63,075 bases of DNA from Demequina mangrovi (GTDB lineage: Bacteria > Actinomycetota > Actinomycetes > Actinomycetales > Demequinaceae). The stretch covers positions 1 through 63,075 of the forward strand of contig NZ_BBLU01000009.1 of the NCBI RefSeq assembly GCF_000759715.1. The letters are read 5' to 3'. Shown here piece by piece: positions 8,268 to 17,163 of this stretch (positions within the stretch are counted from its first letter, which is position 1; every line of letters starts with the position of its first letter). Below the pieces are notes generated by a model, which saw nothing but the letters and a program-made list of their open reading frames with translations, was not told the origin of the DNA and ran no database searches. The translations under genes were made by a program, and so were the position numbers.

Positions 8268-9527
8268 ATGAAGAAGGCAGAGGGATACCGGCCCATCAGC
8301 GTCGCCGAGGAGCGGCTCGACGAGTTCTTCGACGTGGTCCAGTGGGCCTTCGTCGGCGAGTGGCTGCGGGAGGACCGGCAGGACTACGTGGACGCGCTCC
8401 CGGTGGAGCGGGCACGCGCGCTCGAGGTGACCGATGCGCGCCGCGGCCGCGTGAGCGAGATCGCCGCGGTGCACGCGAGCTTCGGCACCGAGATGGTGGT
8501 GCCCGGCGGGCGCAAGGTGCCCACCGCGGGGCTGTCGTGGCTGGGCGTGCACCCCGCGCATCGTCGCCGCGGGCTCATGACCCGCATGATCCACGACCAC
8601 TTCGAGCGCTCGCTCGCCCGCGGAGAGGCTGTGTCGGTGCTGTACGCGATGGAGGCGCCCATCTACGCGCGCTTCGGCTACGGCATGGGCTCGCAGACCG
8701 TGAAGGCCGAGATCCCGCGTGGCGCGCGGATGTGGGCCGTCGACGGCGCCGACGATCTCACGGTGCGGCTCGAGCGCGCGTCCTTCGACGAGCACGACGA
8801 GCTGGTGGCCGGCCTCCAGGCACGGCTCGACCGCCCGGGCACCGTGATCAACGCGGTCGGCTCCGGCCGCAACGCGCGCTTCACCGATCCCGTGGGCAAC
8901 CGTCGCGGCATGGAGAAGTGGCGCCTCGCGATCGTCGAGGACGCGGGCGATCCGGTCGCGTACGCGTTCTTCCGCCGCCACGCCCGCTCGTCGGTGGGCA
9001 TCCACGACGGCGTGTGCCAGGTCCGTGAGCACGGCTCGATGTCCCCCGCGGCCTCGCAGCGCCTGTGGCAGACCCTCACCGACTTCGACCTGGTCGAGAC
9101 GACCATGACGGAGAACCTCGCGACGGACGACCCGCTGCTGCACCAGCTGCGCGATCCCCGCGGGGTGCGCTCGAAGGTGATCGACAACCTGTGGGTGCGC
9201 CTGCTCGACGTCCCGACCGCGCTCGAGGCGCGCGAGTACTTCCACGACTGCGACGTGGTGGTCGAGGTCGCGGACAAGCACGTGCCCGCGAACGCCGGCC
9301 GGTGGCGGGTCCGGGTCGCCGGGGGCGACGCCCAGGTGTCCCGCACGGACGATGCGCCGGACCTGTCGATGGACATCCGCCACCTGTCGCAGTGCTACCT
9401 GGGCGGCACCTCGCTCGAGGCGCTCGTGCGTGCGGGCCTGGTGCGTGAGCACACGCCCGGCCAGGCGCGCGACCTCGCGACGGCGATGCTGTCCCCCGTC
9501 GCGCCCCTGGCGAACTGGGACTTCTGA
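8268..9527 (+). CDS. Eis-like GNAT N-acetyltransferase, second copy (419 aa)
   Basis: A paralogue of the preceding gene with the same three-part layout. The acetyl-CoA loop is HPAHRRRGLMTRMI, the motif YARFGYGMGSQ is retained, and the protein ends NWDF with the terminal Phe. Identity between the two is moderate by eye, so the duplication is probably old. The ATG at 8268 has a clear GTGGAGGG ribosome site, unlike the first copy. The 100-base gap between the genes could hold a separate promoter. Confidence 0.92.
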   Translation: MKKAEGYRPISVAEERLDEFFDVVQWAFVGEWLREDRQDYVDALPVERARALEVTDARRGRVSEIAAVHASFGTEMVVPGGRKVPTAGLSWLGVHPAHRRRGLMTRMIHDHFERSLARGEAVSVLYAMEAPIYARFGYGMGSQTVKAEIPRGARMWAVDGADDLTVRLERASFDEHDELVAGLQARLDRPGTVINAVGSGRNARFTDPVGNRRGMEKWRLAIVEDAGDPVAYAFFRRHARSSVGIHDGVCQVREHGSMSPAASQRLWQTLTDFDLVETTMTENLATDDPLLHQLRDPRGVRSKVIDNLWVRLLDVPTALEAREYFHDCDVVVEVADKHVPANAGRWRVRVAGGDAQVSRTDDAPDLSMDIRHLSQCYLGGTSLEALVRAGLVREHTPGQARDLATAMLSPVAPLANWDF

Positions 9528-9600
9528 GGGCCGCGCCGGCGCAGCGCAATCTGACGCCGGCTCACGCGCACCGTGGCGGGTGCGCCGAGAACGCGGACGC

Positions 9601-9632
9601 GCCCGCATCGTCCCCGGTGGGACGGTGCGGGC
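9601..9632. terminator. Hairpin between convergent genes, built from an inverted GGACGATGCG pair
   Basis: GCCCGCATCGTCCC and GGGACGGTGCGGGC form a stem with one weak pair and a CGGT loop, between the convergent stops at 9527 and 9663. One arm is an exact copy of the frequent 10-mer CGCATCGTCC (9604-9613). The other differs by one base. Confidence 0.7.
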
Positions 9633-9662
9633 GCGGCGTCGTCTATGCGAAGCGGGCGCGCG

Positions 9663-10115
9663 TCAGCGCTGCGCCTCGTAGTCCTTCATGAGGTCGATGC
9701 GGCGCTGGTGGCGCTCGTCGCCCGAGAACGGCTCGGCGATGAACGCGTCGGCGATCGCGGTCGCCTCCTCGAGCGAGTGCATGCGGCCGCCGAGCGACCC
9801 GACCTGCGCGTCGTTGTGCTGACGCGCGAGCTTGGCGGTCTCGACCGACCAGATCAGCGCGGCGCGGATGCCGGTGACGCGGTTCGCGGCGAGCTGCTCG
9901 CCGTTGCCCGAGCCGCCGATGACGATGCCGAGGTCCGCGCCCTCGCTCGCCGCCACGGCCTCCGCGGCGGCGATGCACATGGGCGGGTAGTCGTCGAGCG
10001 CGTCGTACTCGTGGGCGCCGTGGTCGACCACGTCGTGGCCGGCCTCGGAGAAGTGGGAGATGAGGTGCTGCTTGAGCTCGAAGCCCGCGTGGTCCGCGGC
10101 GATGTGGATGCGCAT
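9663..10115 (-). CDS. rpiB: Ribose-5-phosphate isomerase B (150 aa)
   Basis: The enzyme interconverts ribose 5-phosphate and ribulose 5-phosphate in the pentose phosphate pathway. The N-terminus MRIHIAADHAGFELK is the RpiB signature. The active-site segments DDYPPMCIAAAEAV and GSGNGEQLAANRV are present. The catalytic position in the mid-region fits the actinobacterial RpiB type, which uses Glu rather than Cys. I chose 10115 rather than a longer frame because CACAAT lies seven bases before this ATG, the usual leaderless spacing here. Divergent from it is a repeat element and then an M13 peptidase. Confidence 0.94.
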   Translation of the reverse strand: MRIHIAADHAGFELKQHLISHFSEAGHDVVDHGAHEYDALDDYPPMCIAAAEAVAASEGADLGIVIGGSGNGEQLAANRVTGIRAALIWSVETAKLARQHNDAQVGSLGGRMHSLEEATAIADAFIAEPFSGDERHQRRIDLMKDYEAQR

Positions 10116-10144
10116 GGCGCCCATTGTGCCAGCGCCCGACGCGT

Positions 10145-10246
10145 CGATTTCCAATGACAAAGGTGAAGGACGATGCGCGCGGGATGGGTGGGACTGATGG
10201 TGAGCGTCCTGCGAGTCGCACTGGTCACTCTTGTCATTGGCAATCG
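10145..10246. repeat. Dispersed repeat with terminal inverted repeats, copy A
   Basis: The ends are CGATTTCCAATGACAA (10145-10160) and TTGTCATTGGCAATCG (10231-10246), complementary at 15 of 16 positions. It shares ordered blocks with the region 55700-55803: GGACGATGCGCG, TCCTGCG, CTGGTCAC and CATTGGnAATCGT. It fills the divergent promoter region between rpiB and the M13 peptidase. It contains no reading frame worth naming, so it is a MITE-like or regulatory repeat of unknown origin. Confidence 0.6.
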
Positions 10247-10312
10247 TCCGCGGGGGCTCGCCGTCAGCGAAACTCGCGACGGGCGTCGCACCGCGCCCCT
10301 AGGGTGAGAGCC

Positions 10313-12250
10313 ATGACGCTTCGCTCCGGCATCGACCAGTCCGAGTTCTCCCCCACCGTCCGCGCGCAGGACGACTTCTTCCGGTACGTCTCCGGGCCGT
10401 GGGAGGAGACTCACGAGATCCCCGGCGACCGCGCCGCGGACGGCTCGTTCTACACGCTGCGCGACGAGGCGGAGAAGCAGGTCCGCGTCATCATCGAGGA
10501 GGCGCCGCGCGAGTCGCAGATCGGCGCGCTCTACGCGGCCTTCATGGACGTCGACCGCGTCAACGCGCTGGGCGTCGCGCCGCTCGACGCGGACCTCGCG
10601 AAGGTCGAGGCCGCCGGCACGCATGAGGAGCTGGCCCGCGCGATGGGCGAGCTCCAGCGCGACGGCGTCTCGGGCGCCGCCGGCTACTACGTCTTCGCGG
10701 ACCGCCTCGACCCCGACCGCAACGTGGTCTACCTGGGCCAGTCCGGCATCGGCCTGCCCGACGAGGCGTACTACCGCGACGAGGCGCACGCCGAGACCCG
10801 CGAGAAGTACGTCGCTCACGTCGACCGGATGGCCGGCCTCACGGGCCTGGCCTTCGACTCCTCGACCGTGGTGGGGCTCGAGACCGCGATCGCACGCGAG
10901 CACTGGGACGTGGTGAAGACCCGCGAGGCCGAGCTCACCCACAACCCGACCACGCTCGACGGTCTCGCCGCGGACGCGCCGGGCTTCCCGTGGGGCGTCT
11001 GGGCCGAGGCGATCCGCCTCCCCGAGGCGGCGCACGGCCTGCTGGTCGCGGGCGAGCCGAGCTACTTCACCGCCTTCGCCAAGATCTGGGCCGAGACCGA
11101 GCTCGACACGTGGAAGGCCTACCTCCGCTGGCGCATCGTCAACTCGCGGGCCGCGTACCTCACCGAGGAGCTGTCCAAGGCGAACTTCGACTTCTACGGC
11201 ACGGTGCTGAGCGGCGCGACCGAGCAGCGCGAGCGGTGGAAGCGCGCCGTCGGCCTGGTCGAGGGCGTCGTGGGCGAGCTCGTGGGCCAGGAGTACGTGG
11301 CCCGCCACTTCCCGCCGGCGTACAAGCAGCAGATGGACGCGCTCGTCGAGAACCTCGTCGAGGCGTACCGCGTGTCGATCGAGTCGCTCGAGTGGATGAC
11401 CCCGGGCACCAAGGACAAGGCGCTCGAGAAGCTGCGTCAGTTCACCCCGAAGATCGGCTACCCCGACAAGTGGCGCGACTACACCGGCCTCGAGGTCTCG
11501 CCCGAGGACCTCGTGGGCAGCATCCGCGCCGCGAGCGCCTTCGAGGAGGACTGGGAGTGGGCGAAGATCGGCAAGCCGGTCGACCGCTCGGAGTGGCTCA
11601 TGACGCCGCAGACCGTCAACGCCTACTACCTCCCCGTCGCCAACGAGATCGTGTTCCCGGCCGCGATCCTGCAGCCGCCGTTCTTCCACCCCGAGGCCGA
11701 CGCGGCGGTCAACTACGGCGGCATCGGCTCCGTCATCGGTCACGAGATCGGTCACGGCTTCGACGACCAGGGCTCGAAGTACTCCGGCACCGGCGCGCTC
11801 GAGGACTGGTGGACCGAGGAGGACCGCGAGGCCTTCATGGCCCGCGCCAAGATGCTGATCGCCCAGTACGACGGCTACTCCCCCAAGCAGCTCGACGGCT
11901 CGCACCACGTCAACGGCGCGCTCACCGTCGGAGAGAACATCGGCGACCTCGCGGGCGTCGAGATCTCGCTCAAGGCCTACGAGATCGCGCTCGGCCACCC
12001 CATCGCCGAGGCTCCCGAGCTCGACGGCCTCACCGCGGTGCAGCGCTTCTTCATCGGCTACGCGCTCACCGAGCGCATGAAGGTTCGCTCCGAGGCGCTC
12101 GTGACGCGCCTCGCGACGGACCCGCACTCGCCGAGCGAGTTCCGCGTCAACGGCATCGTGCGCAACATGGACGCCTGGTACGAGGCCTTCGAGGTCGCGG
12201 ACTCGGACGAGCTGTGGCTCGCGCCCGAGGAGCGCGTCTCGATCTGGTGA
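10313..12250 (+). CDS. M13 family (neprilysin-like) zinc metallopeptidase (645 aa)
   Basis: The zinc ligands are H477 and H481 in HEIGHGFDDQG, with E478 as catalytic base and E541 in ENIGDLAG as the third ligand. The substrate-binding NAYY is upstream at NAYYLPVANEIVFPA. These features and the length identify an M13 endopeptidase of the PepO/neprilysin group. It has no signal peptide, so it is probably a cytosolic oligopeptidase, as in other Gram-positive bacteria. TAGGGT at 10300-10305 lies seven bases before the ATG, which marks a leaderless transcript. The orn gene has the same arrangement. A terminator follows. Confidence 0.95.
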   Translation: MTLRSGIDQSEFSPTVRAQDDFFRYVSGPWEETHEIPGDRAADGSFYTLRDEAEKQVRVIIEEAPRESQIGALYAAFMDVDRVNALGVAPLDADLAKVEAAGTHEELARAMGELQRDGVSGAAGYYVFADRLDPDRNVVYLGQSGIGLPDEAYYRDEAHAETREKYVAHVDRMAGLTGLAFDSSTVVGLETAIAREHWDVVKTREAELTHNPTTLDGLAADAPGFPWGVWAEAIRLPEAAHGLLVAGEPSYFTAFAKIWAETELDTWKAYLRWRIVNSRAAYLTEELSKANFDFYGTVLSGATEQRERWKRAVGLVEGVVGELVGQEYVARHFPPAYKQQMDALVENLVEAYRVSIESLEWMTPGTKDKALEKLRQFTPKIGYPDKWRDYTGLEVSPEDLVGSIRAASAFEEDWEWAKIGKPVDRSEWLMTPQTVNAYYLPVANEIVFPAAILQPPFFHPEADAAVNYGGIGSVIGHEIGHGFDDQGSKYSGTGALEDWWTEEDREAFMARAKMLIAQYDGYSPKQLDGSHHVNGALTVGENIGDLAGVEISLKAYEIALGHPIAEAPELDGLTAVQRFFIGYALTERMKVRSEALVTRLATDPHSPSEFRVNGIVRNMDAWYEAFEVADSDELWLAPEERVSIW

Positions 12251-12265
12251 CGGCCGCCTGACTCG

Positions 12266-12307
12266 GCATCGGCCCGGTCCCCCGGCGACGGAGGGCCGGG
12301 CCGATGC
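12266..12307 (+). terminator. Intrinsic terminator of the M13 peptidase gene
   Basis: GCATCGGCCCGG (12266-12277) pairs with CCGGGCCGATGC (12296-12307) 15 bases after the stop codon. Confidence 0.7.
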
Positions 12308-12403
12308 GCGTCCGGGTGAACGCTCGCTGAACGCCGCGCGAGGGCGCGTCCCCGGTGCTAGAACGGGTGGAGGGGGAGCTCGACACGGACAGAGGGGGTC
12401 CGG

Positions 12404-13021
12404 ATGAGCATCAGGATGTGGGCGGGGACCGCCGCCTTCGCGACGGGCATGGCCATGGGCATGGTCGGCTGCTCGGGTGGAGACGACCCGCCGTCGGTGG
12501 ATGAGGTGACCTCGGAGGAGAGCGCGGTCGACGACACCGCCGCGGCGACCGAGGAGCCCCAGGCAGGGACCGACGACGAGGACGCCTCCGACCCGACCGA
12601 AGAGACGGAGGCCGCCGGCGGCGGCGATGCGGACGTGTGCGCGCTGCTCGGCGACGCCGATCTCGAGGACGTGACGGGGCTCGCCTTCGACCAGGGCGTG
12701 TTCGACACCGACCTCTCGAGCGACCTCCAGTACGTCTGCAACTGGACGCACAGCGGCGACACGCTCGCGATCGTCCAGGTGCTGGTGCTGCCGGGCGTGG
12801 GGGACGTCGTGTCGCAGCGTGACTCGGCGGAGGAGTGGATGGGCGCGACGGAGGACGTCGAGGTCGCGGGCGCCACCGATGCGTACTCTGTCGCCTCGGG
12901 CTCCATCATCGGGATGCGTGCGGGCGACGACTTCGTGCAGGTCTCGTACATGTCCGCAGACGCGGACGACGTCACCGACATGACCGTCGAGCTCGCCGAG
13001 ATCGTGGTCGGCAACCTCTAG
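12404..13021 (+). CDS. Secreted lipoprotein, DUF3558-like (205 aa)
   Basis: A type II signal peptide with lipobox MVGC (C23) is followed by an acidic, low-complexity linker of about 50 residues rich in D, E and T. A compact domain then starts at ADVCALLGDADLEDVTG and contains a second cysteine in YVCNWTH. The pattern Cys-xx-Leu...QGVF...CNW is shared with the lipoprotein at 17787 (DPCALVKRG...QGVF...ICDW), so the two are paralogues. They resemble DUF3558-type surface lipoproteins of actinobacteria, whose function is unknown. An AGAGGGGG ribosome site supports the start. The TAG stop overlaps the stop of the convergent glucosidase within one CTAG. Confidence 0.8.
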   Translation: MSIRMWAGTAAFATGMAMGMVGCSGGDDPPSVDEVTSEESAVDDTAAATEEPQAGTDDEDASDPTEETEAAGGGDADVCALLGDADLEDVTGLAFDQGVFDTDLSSDLQYVCNWTHSGDTLAIVQVLVLPGVGDVVSQRDSAEEWMGATEDVEVAGATDAYSVASGSIIGMRAGDDFVQVSYMSADADDVTDMTVELAEIVVGNL

Positions 13022-14718
13022 CGCGCGAGGTAGATCCGGGCCCCCCACGGGCCGAGCGGGATCTCCCCCGCGCCGGCCGGGTACGGCGTCGCCTCCGTGC
13101 CGAGGTTGTGGAGCACCAGGGCGCCGTGCGCGACGTCGACGTGGGCGATCACCTCCTCGCCCGAGATGTTCGCCACCACGGTGAGCACCGTGCCGTCGAG
13201 GACGCGGCGGTACGCGAAGACCTGCGGGTGCTCGGGCAGCAGCATCGTGAAGTCGCCGTGCGCGACCACGGGCTCGTCGTGGCGCATCGCGATGAGCGCG
13301 CGGTAGAACGAGGCGACCGAGTCGGGGTCCTCTCGCTGCGCCTCCGCGTTGAGCCATGTGTGGTTGGGGGTCGCACGGAGCCACGGGGTGCCCGTGGTGA
13401 AGCCCGCATGCGGCGAGGCGTCCCACTGGACGGGCGTGCGGGCGTTGTCGCGGCTCATCGCGGACATGCCGTCGAGGATCCGCTGCTCCGGGACGTCGAT
13501 CTCGCGCAGCTCGTCGTACGCGCCGAGCGACTCGACGTCCCGGTACTCGTCCACCGAGGCGAAGCCGGCGTTGGTCATGCCGATCTCTTCGCCCTGATAG
13601 ACGTACGGCGTGCCGCGCATGAGGTGCAGCACCGCCGCGAGCGCCTTCGCCGAGGCCGCCCAGTGGTCGCGGTCGTCGCCGAAGCGCGACACCACCCGCG
13701 GCTGGTCGTGGTTGTCCCAGTAGAGCGAGTTCCACCCGCGCTCCGCGAGCCCGGCCTGCCACCGCGCGAAGATCGCCTTGAGCCGGACCAGGTCGAGCGG
13801 CTGCGGGTCGAACTTGCCCAGCGGCCCGTGGTCGACGTCGACGTGCTCGAACTGGAAGACCATGTCCACCTCGGCGCGCGCGGGATCGGTGAAGAGCACC
13901 GCATCGTCCACGGTCGCTCCCGGCGTCTCGCCCACCGTGAGGAAGCGCCCCTCCCTCCCGGCGAACACCTCGCGGTGCATCTCCTGGAGGAACTCGTGGT
14001 TGCGCGGGCCGCACGCGTACAGCGGGAAGCCGTTGCCCAGCCCGCCGGGCAGGGGCTCGCCGTCGCGCAGCGGCAGCACCTTCGAGATGAGGTTGATGAC
14101 GTCCATCCGGAAGCCGTCGACGCCGCGGTCGAGCCAGCGGTTCATCATCGCGTAGACGGCCTGGCGGACCTCGGGGTTCTCCCAGTTGAGGTCGGGCTGC
14201 TTGGGGTGGAAGAGGTGGAGGAAGTACTCCCCTGACTCCTCGTCGAAGGCCCAGGTCGGGCCCGAGAAGAACGCGCGCCAGTTGGTGGGCTCCGCGCCGG
14301 GCGCGCCGGGCTCGAAGCCGTCGCGCGGGGGCCTCCACCAGTACCAGTCGCGCTTGGCGCTGTGGCGCGAGGCCCGCGACTCGAGGAACCACGGGTGCTC
14401 GTCCGACGTGTGGTTCACCACGAGGTCCATCACGAGCTTCATGCCGCGCGCATGCACGGCGGTGAGCAACGCGTCGAAGTCGTCGAGCGTGCCGAAGGCG
14501 GGGTCGATCGCCTCGTAGTCGGAGATGTCGTAGCCGTTGTCCGCATGCGGCGACGCGTAGATGGGCGACAGCCAGATGACGTCGACGCCGAGCCACGCGA
14601 GATGGTCGAGCCTGCTGAGGATGCCACGCAGGTCGCCGATGCCGTCGCCGTCGGAGTCCTGGAAGCTGCGCGGATACACCTGGTAGACCACGGCGGACTT
14701 CCACCAGTCATCGGTCAC
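13018..14718 (-). CDS. GH13 alpha-glucosidase (oligo-1,6-glucosidase type, 566 aa)
   Basis: The enzyme hydrolyses terminal alpha-glucosides. The GH13 regions are in order: MDLVVNHTSDEHPWF (about 97-111), nucleophile D206 in GFRMDVINLISK, acid/base E264 in TVGETPGA, and the transition-state residue D338 in YWDNHDQPR. The N-terminus WWKSAVVYQVYPRSFQDSDGDGIGDL and the length fit family subtypes that act on isomaltose, maltose or sucrose. It has no signal peptide, so it is cytosolic. The GTG start follows GAGGAGCC. It may work with the malQ gene at 26936 in malto-oligosaccharide use. From memory, an alpha-glucosidase also sits near glbO and ettA in mycobacteria. Confidence 0.94.
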   Translation of the reverse strand: MTDDWWKSAVVYQVYPRSFQDSDGDGIGDLRGILSRLDHLAWLGVDVIWLSPIYASPHADNGYDISDYEAIDPAFGTLDDFDALLTAVHARGMKLVMDLVVNHTSDEHPWFLESRASRHSAKRDWYWWRPPRDGFEPGAPGAEPTNWRAFFSGPTWAFDEESGEYFLHLFHPKQPDLNWENPEVRQAVYAMMNRWLDRGVDGFRMDVINLISKVLPLRDGEPLPGGLGNGFPLYACGPRNHEFLQEMHREVFAGREGRFLTVGETPGATVDDAVLFTDPARAEVDMVFQFEHVDVDHGPLGKFDPQPLDLVRLKAIFARWQAGLAERGWNSLYWDNHDQPRVVSRFGDDRDHWAASAKALAAVLHLMRGTPYVYQGEEIGMTNAGFASVDEYRDVESLGAYDELREIDVPEQRILDGMSAMSRDNARTPVQWDASPHAGFTTGTPWLRATPNHTWLNAEAQREDPDSVASFYRALIAMRHDEPVVAHGDFTMLLPEHPQVFAYRRVLDGTVLTVVANISGEEVIAHVDVAHGALVLHNLGTEATPYPAGAGEIPLGPWGARIYLAR

Positions 14719-14757
14719 GGAAGGCTCCTCTCAGCGTCGGGCGGGGCTCTGTCCACC

Positions 14758-16641
14758 CTAGTCCGCCTGCTGGGCCGCAAGCCTGGCGTAGAGCCCGCCG
14801 CGCGCGAGGAGCTCCGCATGAGACCCGGTCTCGACGATGCGTCCGCGGTCGACCACGTGGATCACGTCCGCGCGCGCGATGGTGGACAGCCGATGCGCGA
14901 CCACCAGGGTGGTGCGCCCCTCCGCCGCGCGGTCGAGCGCTGCCTGCACCACCCGCTCCGACACGGTGTCGAGCGCGCTCGTCGCCTCGTCCAGCAGGAG
15001 CACGGGCGGATCCTTGAGCAGCACGCGCGCGATCGCGACGCGCTGCTTCTCGCCGCCCGACAGGCGGTAGCCGCGCTCGCCCACGATCGTGTCGTAGCCG
15101 TGCTCGAAGCCCTGGATCGCGTCGTGGATGTTCGCGCGCCGGCACGCGTCCTCGAGCTCGGCATCGGTCGCATCGGGCCGCGCGTAGCGCAGGTTCTCCG
15201 CGATGGTCGCGTGGAACAGGTACGTCTCCTGCGACACCACGCCCACGTGGTCGACCACGGACTCGTGCCGCAGGCGCCGGACGTCCTCGCCGGCGAAGAG
15301 CACCGCTCCGCCGCTCGCCTCGTGCAGGCGCGCCGCGAGGTAGACGATGGTGGTCTTGCCCGCCCCCGACGGCCCGACGAAGGCGTGGGTGGTGCCCGGG
15401 TCGACCCGGAAGCTCACGCCGTCGAGCGTCGCCGGGGCGTCGTCCCGGGCGCCCGGGTAGCGGAACTCGACGTCGCGGAACTCGACCGCGCCCAGCGGCC
15501 CAGGCGCGTCCTCGACGCCCACCGCATCGTCCGCGTCGCGGATGGCCGGCTCGAGGTCGAGGTACTCGAAGATCCGGGCGAAGAGCGCGCGCGAGGTCTG
15601 CACCTCGAGCGCGACGCGCATGAGCGCCATGAGCGGGAACAGCAGCCGCGACTGCACGGCGGTGAACGCGACGACGGTGCCGGCGGTCAGCACCGAGGAC
15701 CCACCCGAGATCAGCAGGCCCGCCGCGAGGTAGATGACGGCCGGGACCGACGACATCACGATGGTGACGAGCCCGAAGAACCACTGGCCGGTCATCGCCT
15801 GCTGCACCTGGAGGCGGATCTGCGTCGCGTTCTCGGCCTGGAACCGCTCGGTCTCGAGACGCTGCCGGTTGTAGACCTTCGACAGCAGGATCCCGCTCAC
15901 CGAGAGCGTCTCCTGGGTGATCGCGGTGAGCTCGGACAGCGACTCCTGGGTGCGCGACGCGATGCGCGCGCGCACGCGGCCCACCCGGCGCTGCACCGTG
16001 ACGAGCGCGGGCATGAGGATGACCGCGAGGAGCGTGAGCCGCCAGTCGAGCAGCAGCATCGCGACGAGGCTCGCCGCGACGGTGACCGAGTTGCCGACGA
16101 TGCTCGACACGAACGTGGTGAGCACGCCGGAGACGCCTCCCACATCGTTCTGGAGCCGCGACTGGATCACGCCCGTCTTGGTGCGGGTGAAGAACGCGAG
16201 CTCCATCGACTGGAGCCGCGCGAAGAGCCGTTCGCGGAGGTCGCCCGTGACGCGGTTGCCCACGGACGCGGTGAGGTACGTCTGCCAGATCTGCAGCCCG
16301 GCGGCGGCGATGAAGATCACGATCATCACCGCCACGAGCTCGGCGAGCAGCGCCCGCCGCGGCTCGCCGTCGGGCGGGAACAGCGCCTGGTCGAAGATGC
16401 GCTCGACCAGCAGCGGCGGGATCACGGTCGCGCCCGCGGCGGCGACCACGAGCACGGCCGTGGTGACGAGCGCGCCGCGGTAGGGCTGGAAGAGCGCGAT
16501 CACGCGGGGCCAGAGGTCGGGGATGTCGGGCGCCTCGGCGTTGAGGGCGCGCTGCGCGTCCTCGTCACGGCTCGCGAAGCCGCGCCCGGGCATGCCTCCC
16601 ATCGCTGCGCGGCGGCTGCCGGGGGGCGCGGGATGGCTCAT
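14758..16641 (-). CDS. ABC exporter half-transporter, fused membrane and ATPase domains (627 aa)
   Basis: Six membrane segments occupy about residues 60-350. The ATPase domain follows, with Walker A GPSGAGKTT, signature LSGGEKQRVAIARVL, Walker B LLLDEATSALD and the H-loop VVAHRLST. This is the MsbA/LmrA-like architecture that works as a homodimer or heterodimer. No partner half is adjacent, so a homodimer is likely. The substrate is unknown (lipid or drug). TAGGCT sits six bases before the ATG, which indicates a leaderless start divergent from trmL. Confidence 0.93.
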   Translation of the reverse strand: MSHPAPPGSRRAAMGGMPGRGFASRDEDAQRALNAEAPDIPDLWPRVIALFQPYRGALVTTAVLVVAAAGATVIPPLLVERIFDQALFPPDGEPRRALLAELVAVMIVIFIAAAGLQIWQTYLTASVGNRVTGDLRERLFARLQSMELAFFTRTKTGVIQSRLQNDVGGVSGVLTTFVSSIVGNSVTVAASLVAMLLLDWRLTLLAVILMPALVTVQRRVGRVRARIASRTQESLSELTAITQETLSVSGILLSKVYNRQRLETERFQAENATQIRLQVQQAMTGQWFFGLVTIVMSSVPAVIYLAAGLLISGGSSVLTAGTVVAFTAVQSRLLFPLMALMRVALEVQTSRALFARIFEYLDLEPAIRDADDAVGVEDAPGPLGAVEFRDVEFRYPGARDDAPATLDGVSFRVDPGTTHAFVGPSGAGKTTIVYLAARLHEASGGAVLFAGEDVRRLRHESVVDHVGVVSQETYLFHATIAENLRYARPDATDAELEDACRRANIHDAIQGFEHGYDTIVGERGYRLSGGEKQRVAIARVLLKDPPVLLLDEATSALDTVSERVVQAALDRAAEGRTTLVVAHRLSTIARADVIHVVDRGRIVETGSHAELLARGGLYARLAAQQAD

Positions 16642-16677
16642 GCAGAGAGCCTAGGACCTGCGTGCGACACTGGCGCC

Positions 16678-17154
16678 ATGCCTGTCGCCCTGCCGTCCAT
16701 CGCGTTCTTCGAGCCCCGGATCCCCGAGAACACCGGCAACGCGATCCGGCTGTCGGCGGTCACGGGCGCGCCCCTGCAGCTGATCGAGCCGCTCGGGTTC
16801 GAGCTCGAGGACTCGAAGCTGCGGCGCGCGGGGCTCGACTATCACGACCTCGCGACGGTGACGGTCCACACCGGCCTCGACGCGATGCTCGACGCGCTCC
16901 CCGACGCCCGCGTCTACGCGTTCACCGCGCGCGCCGACGTCACCTACACCGACCTCGCGTACGAGGCCGATGACGTGCTGCTGTTCGGCCCCGAGCCCAC
17001 CGGGCTGCCCGACGAGGTGCTCGACCATCCCCGCATCACGTCGTGGGTGCGGATCCCGATGCTGCCGGGCAGGCGCTCGCTCAACCTCTCGAACGCCGCG
17101 GCGATCGTGACGTACGAGGCCGCGCGTCAGCTCGGCTTCTCCGACATGGAGTGA
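16678..17154 (+). CDS. trmL: tRNA (cytidine(34)-2'-O)-methyltransferase (158 aa)
   Basis: This SPOUT-class enzyme methylates the wobble ribose of tRNA-Leu isoacceptors using S-adenosylmethionine. The three conserved stretches are present: PENTGNAIRL near the N-terminus, LLFGPEPTGLP in the middle, and IPMLPGRRSLNLSNAAAIV forming the trefoil knot. The short length (158) is that of TrmL/YibK rather than larger SpoU enzymes. The ATG at 16678 has GACACT six bases upstream, so a leaderless message is likely. Confidence 0.92.
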   Translation: MPVALPSIAFFEPRIPENTGNAIRLSAVTGAPLQLIEPLGFELEDSKLRRAGLDYHDLATVTVHTGLDAMLDALPDARVYAFTARADVTYTDLAYEADDVLLFGPEPTGLPDEVLDHPRITSWVRIPMLPGRRSLNLSNAAAIVTYEAARQLGFSDME

Positions 17155-17163
17155 CGCGCGGGC

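Noticed and set aside
12404..13021. Frameshift or truncation at the lipoprotein/glucosidase overlap
   Set aside because: Both proteins have full length for their type. The four-base stop overlap is a normal convergent arrangement.
9854..14704. Open minus-strand frame of about 1,600 codons
   Set aside because: It runs antisense to the M13 peptidase and through the GH13 gene in a wrong frame. Its translation is a low-complexity Arg/Ala/Gly mix typical of shadow frames at 70% GC.
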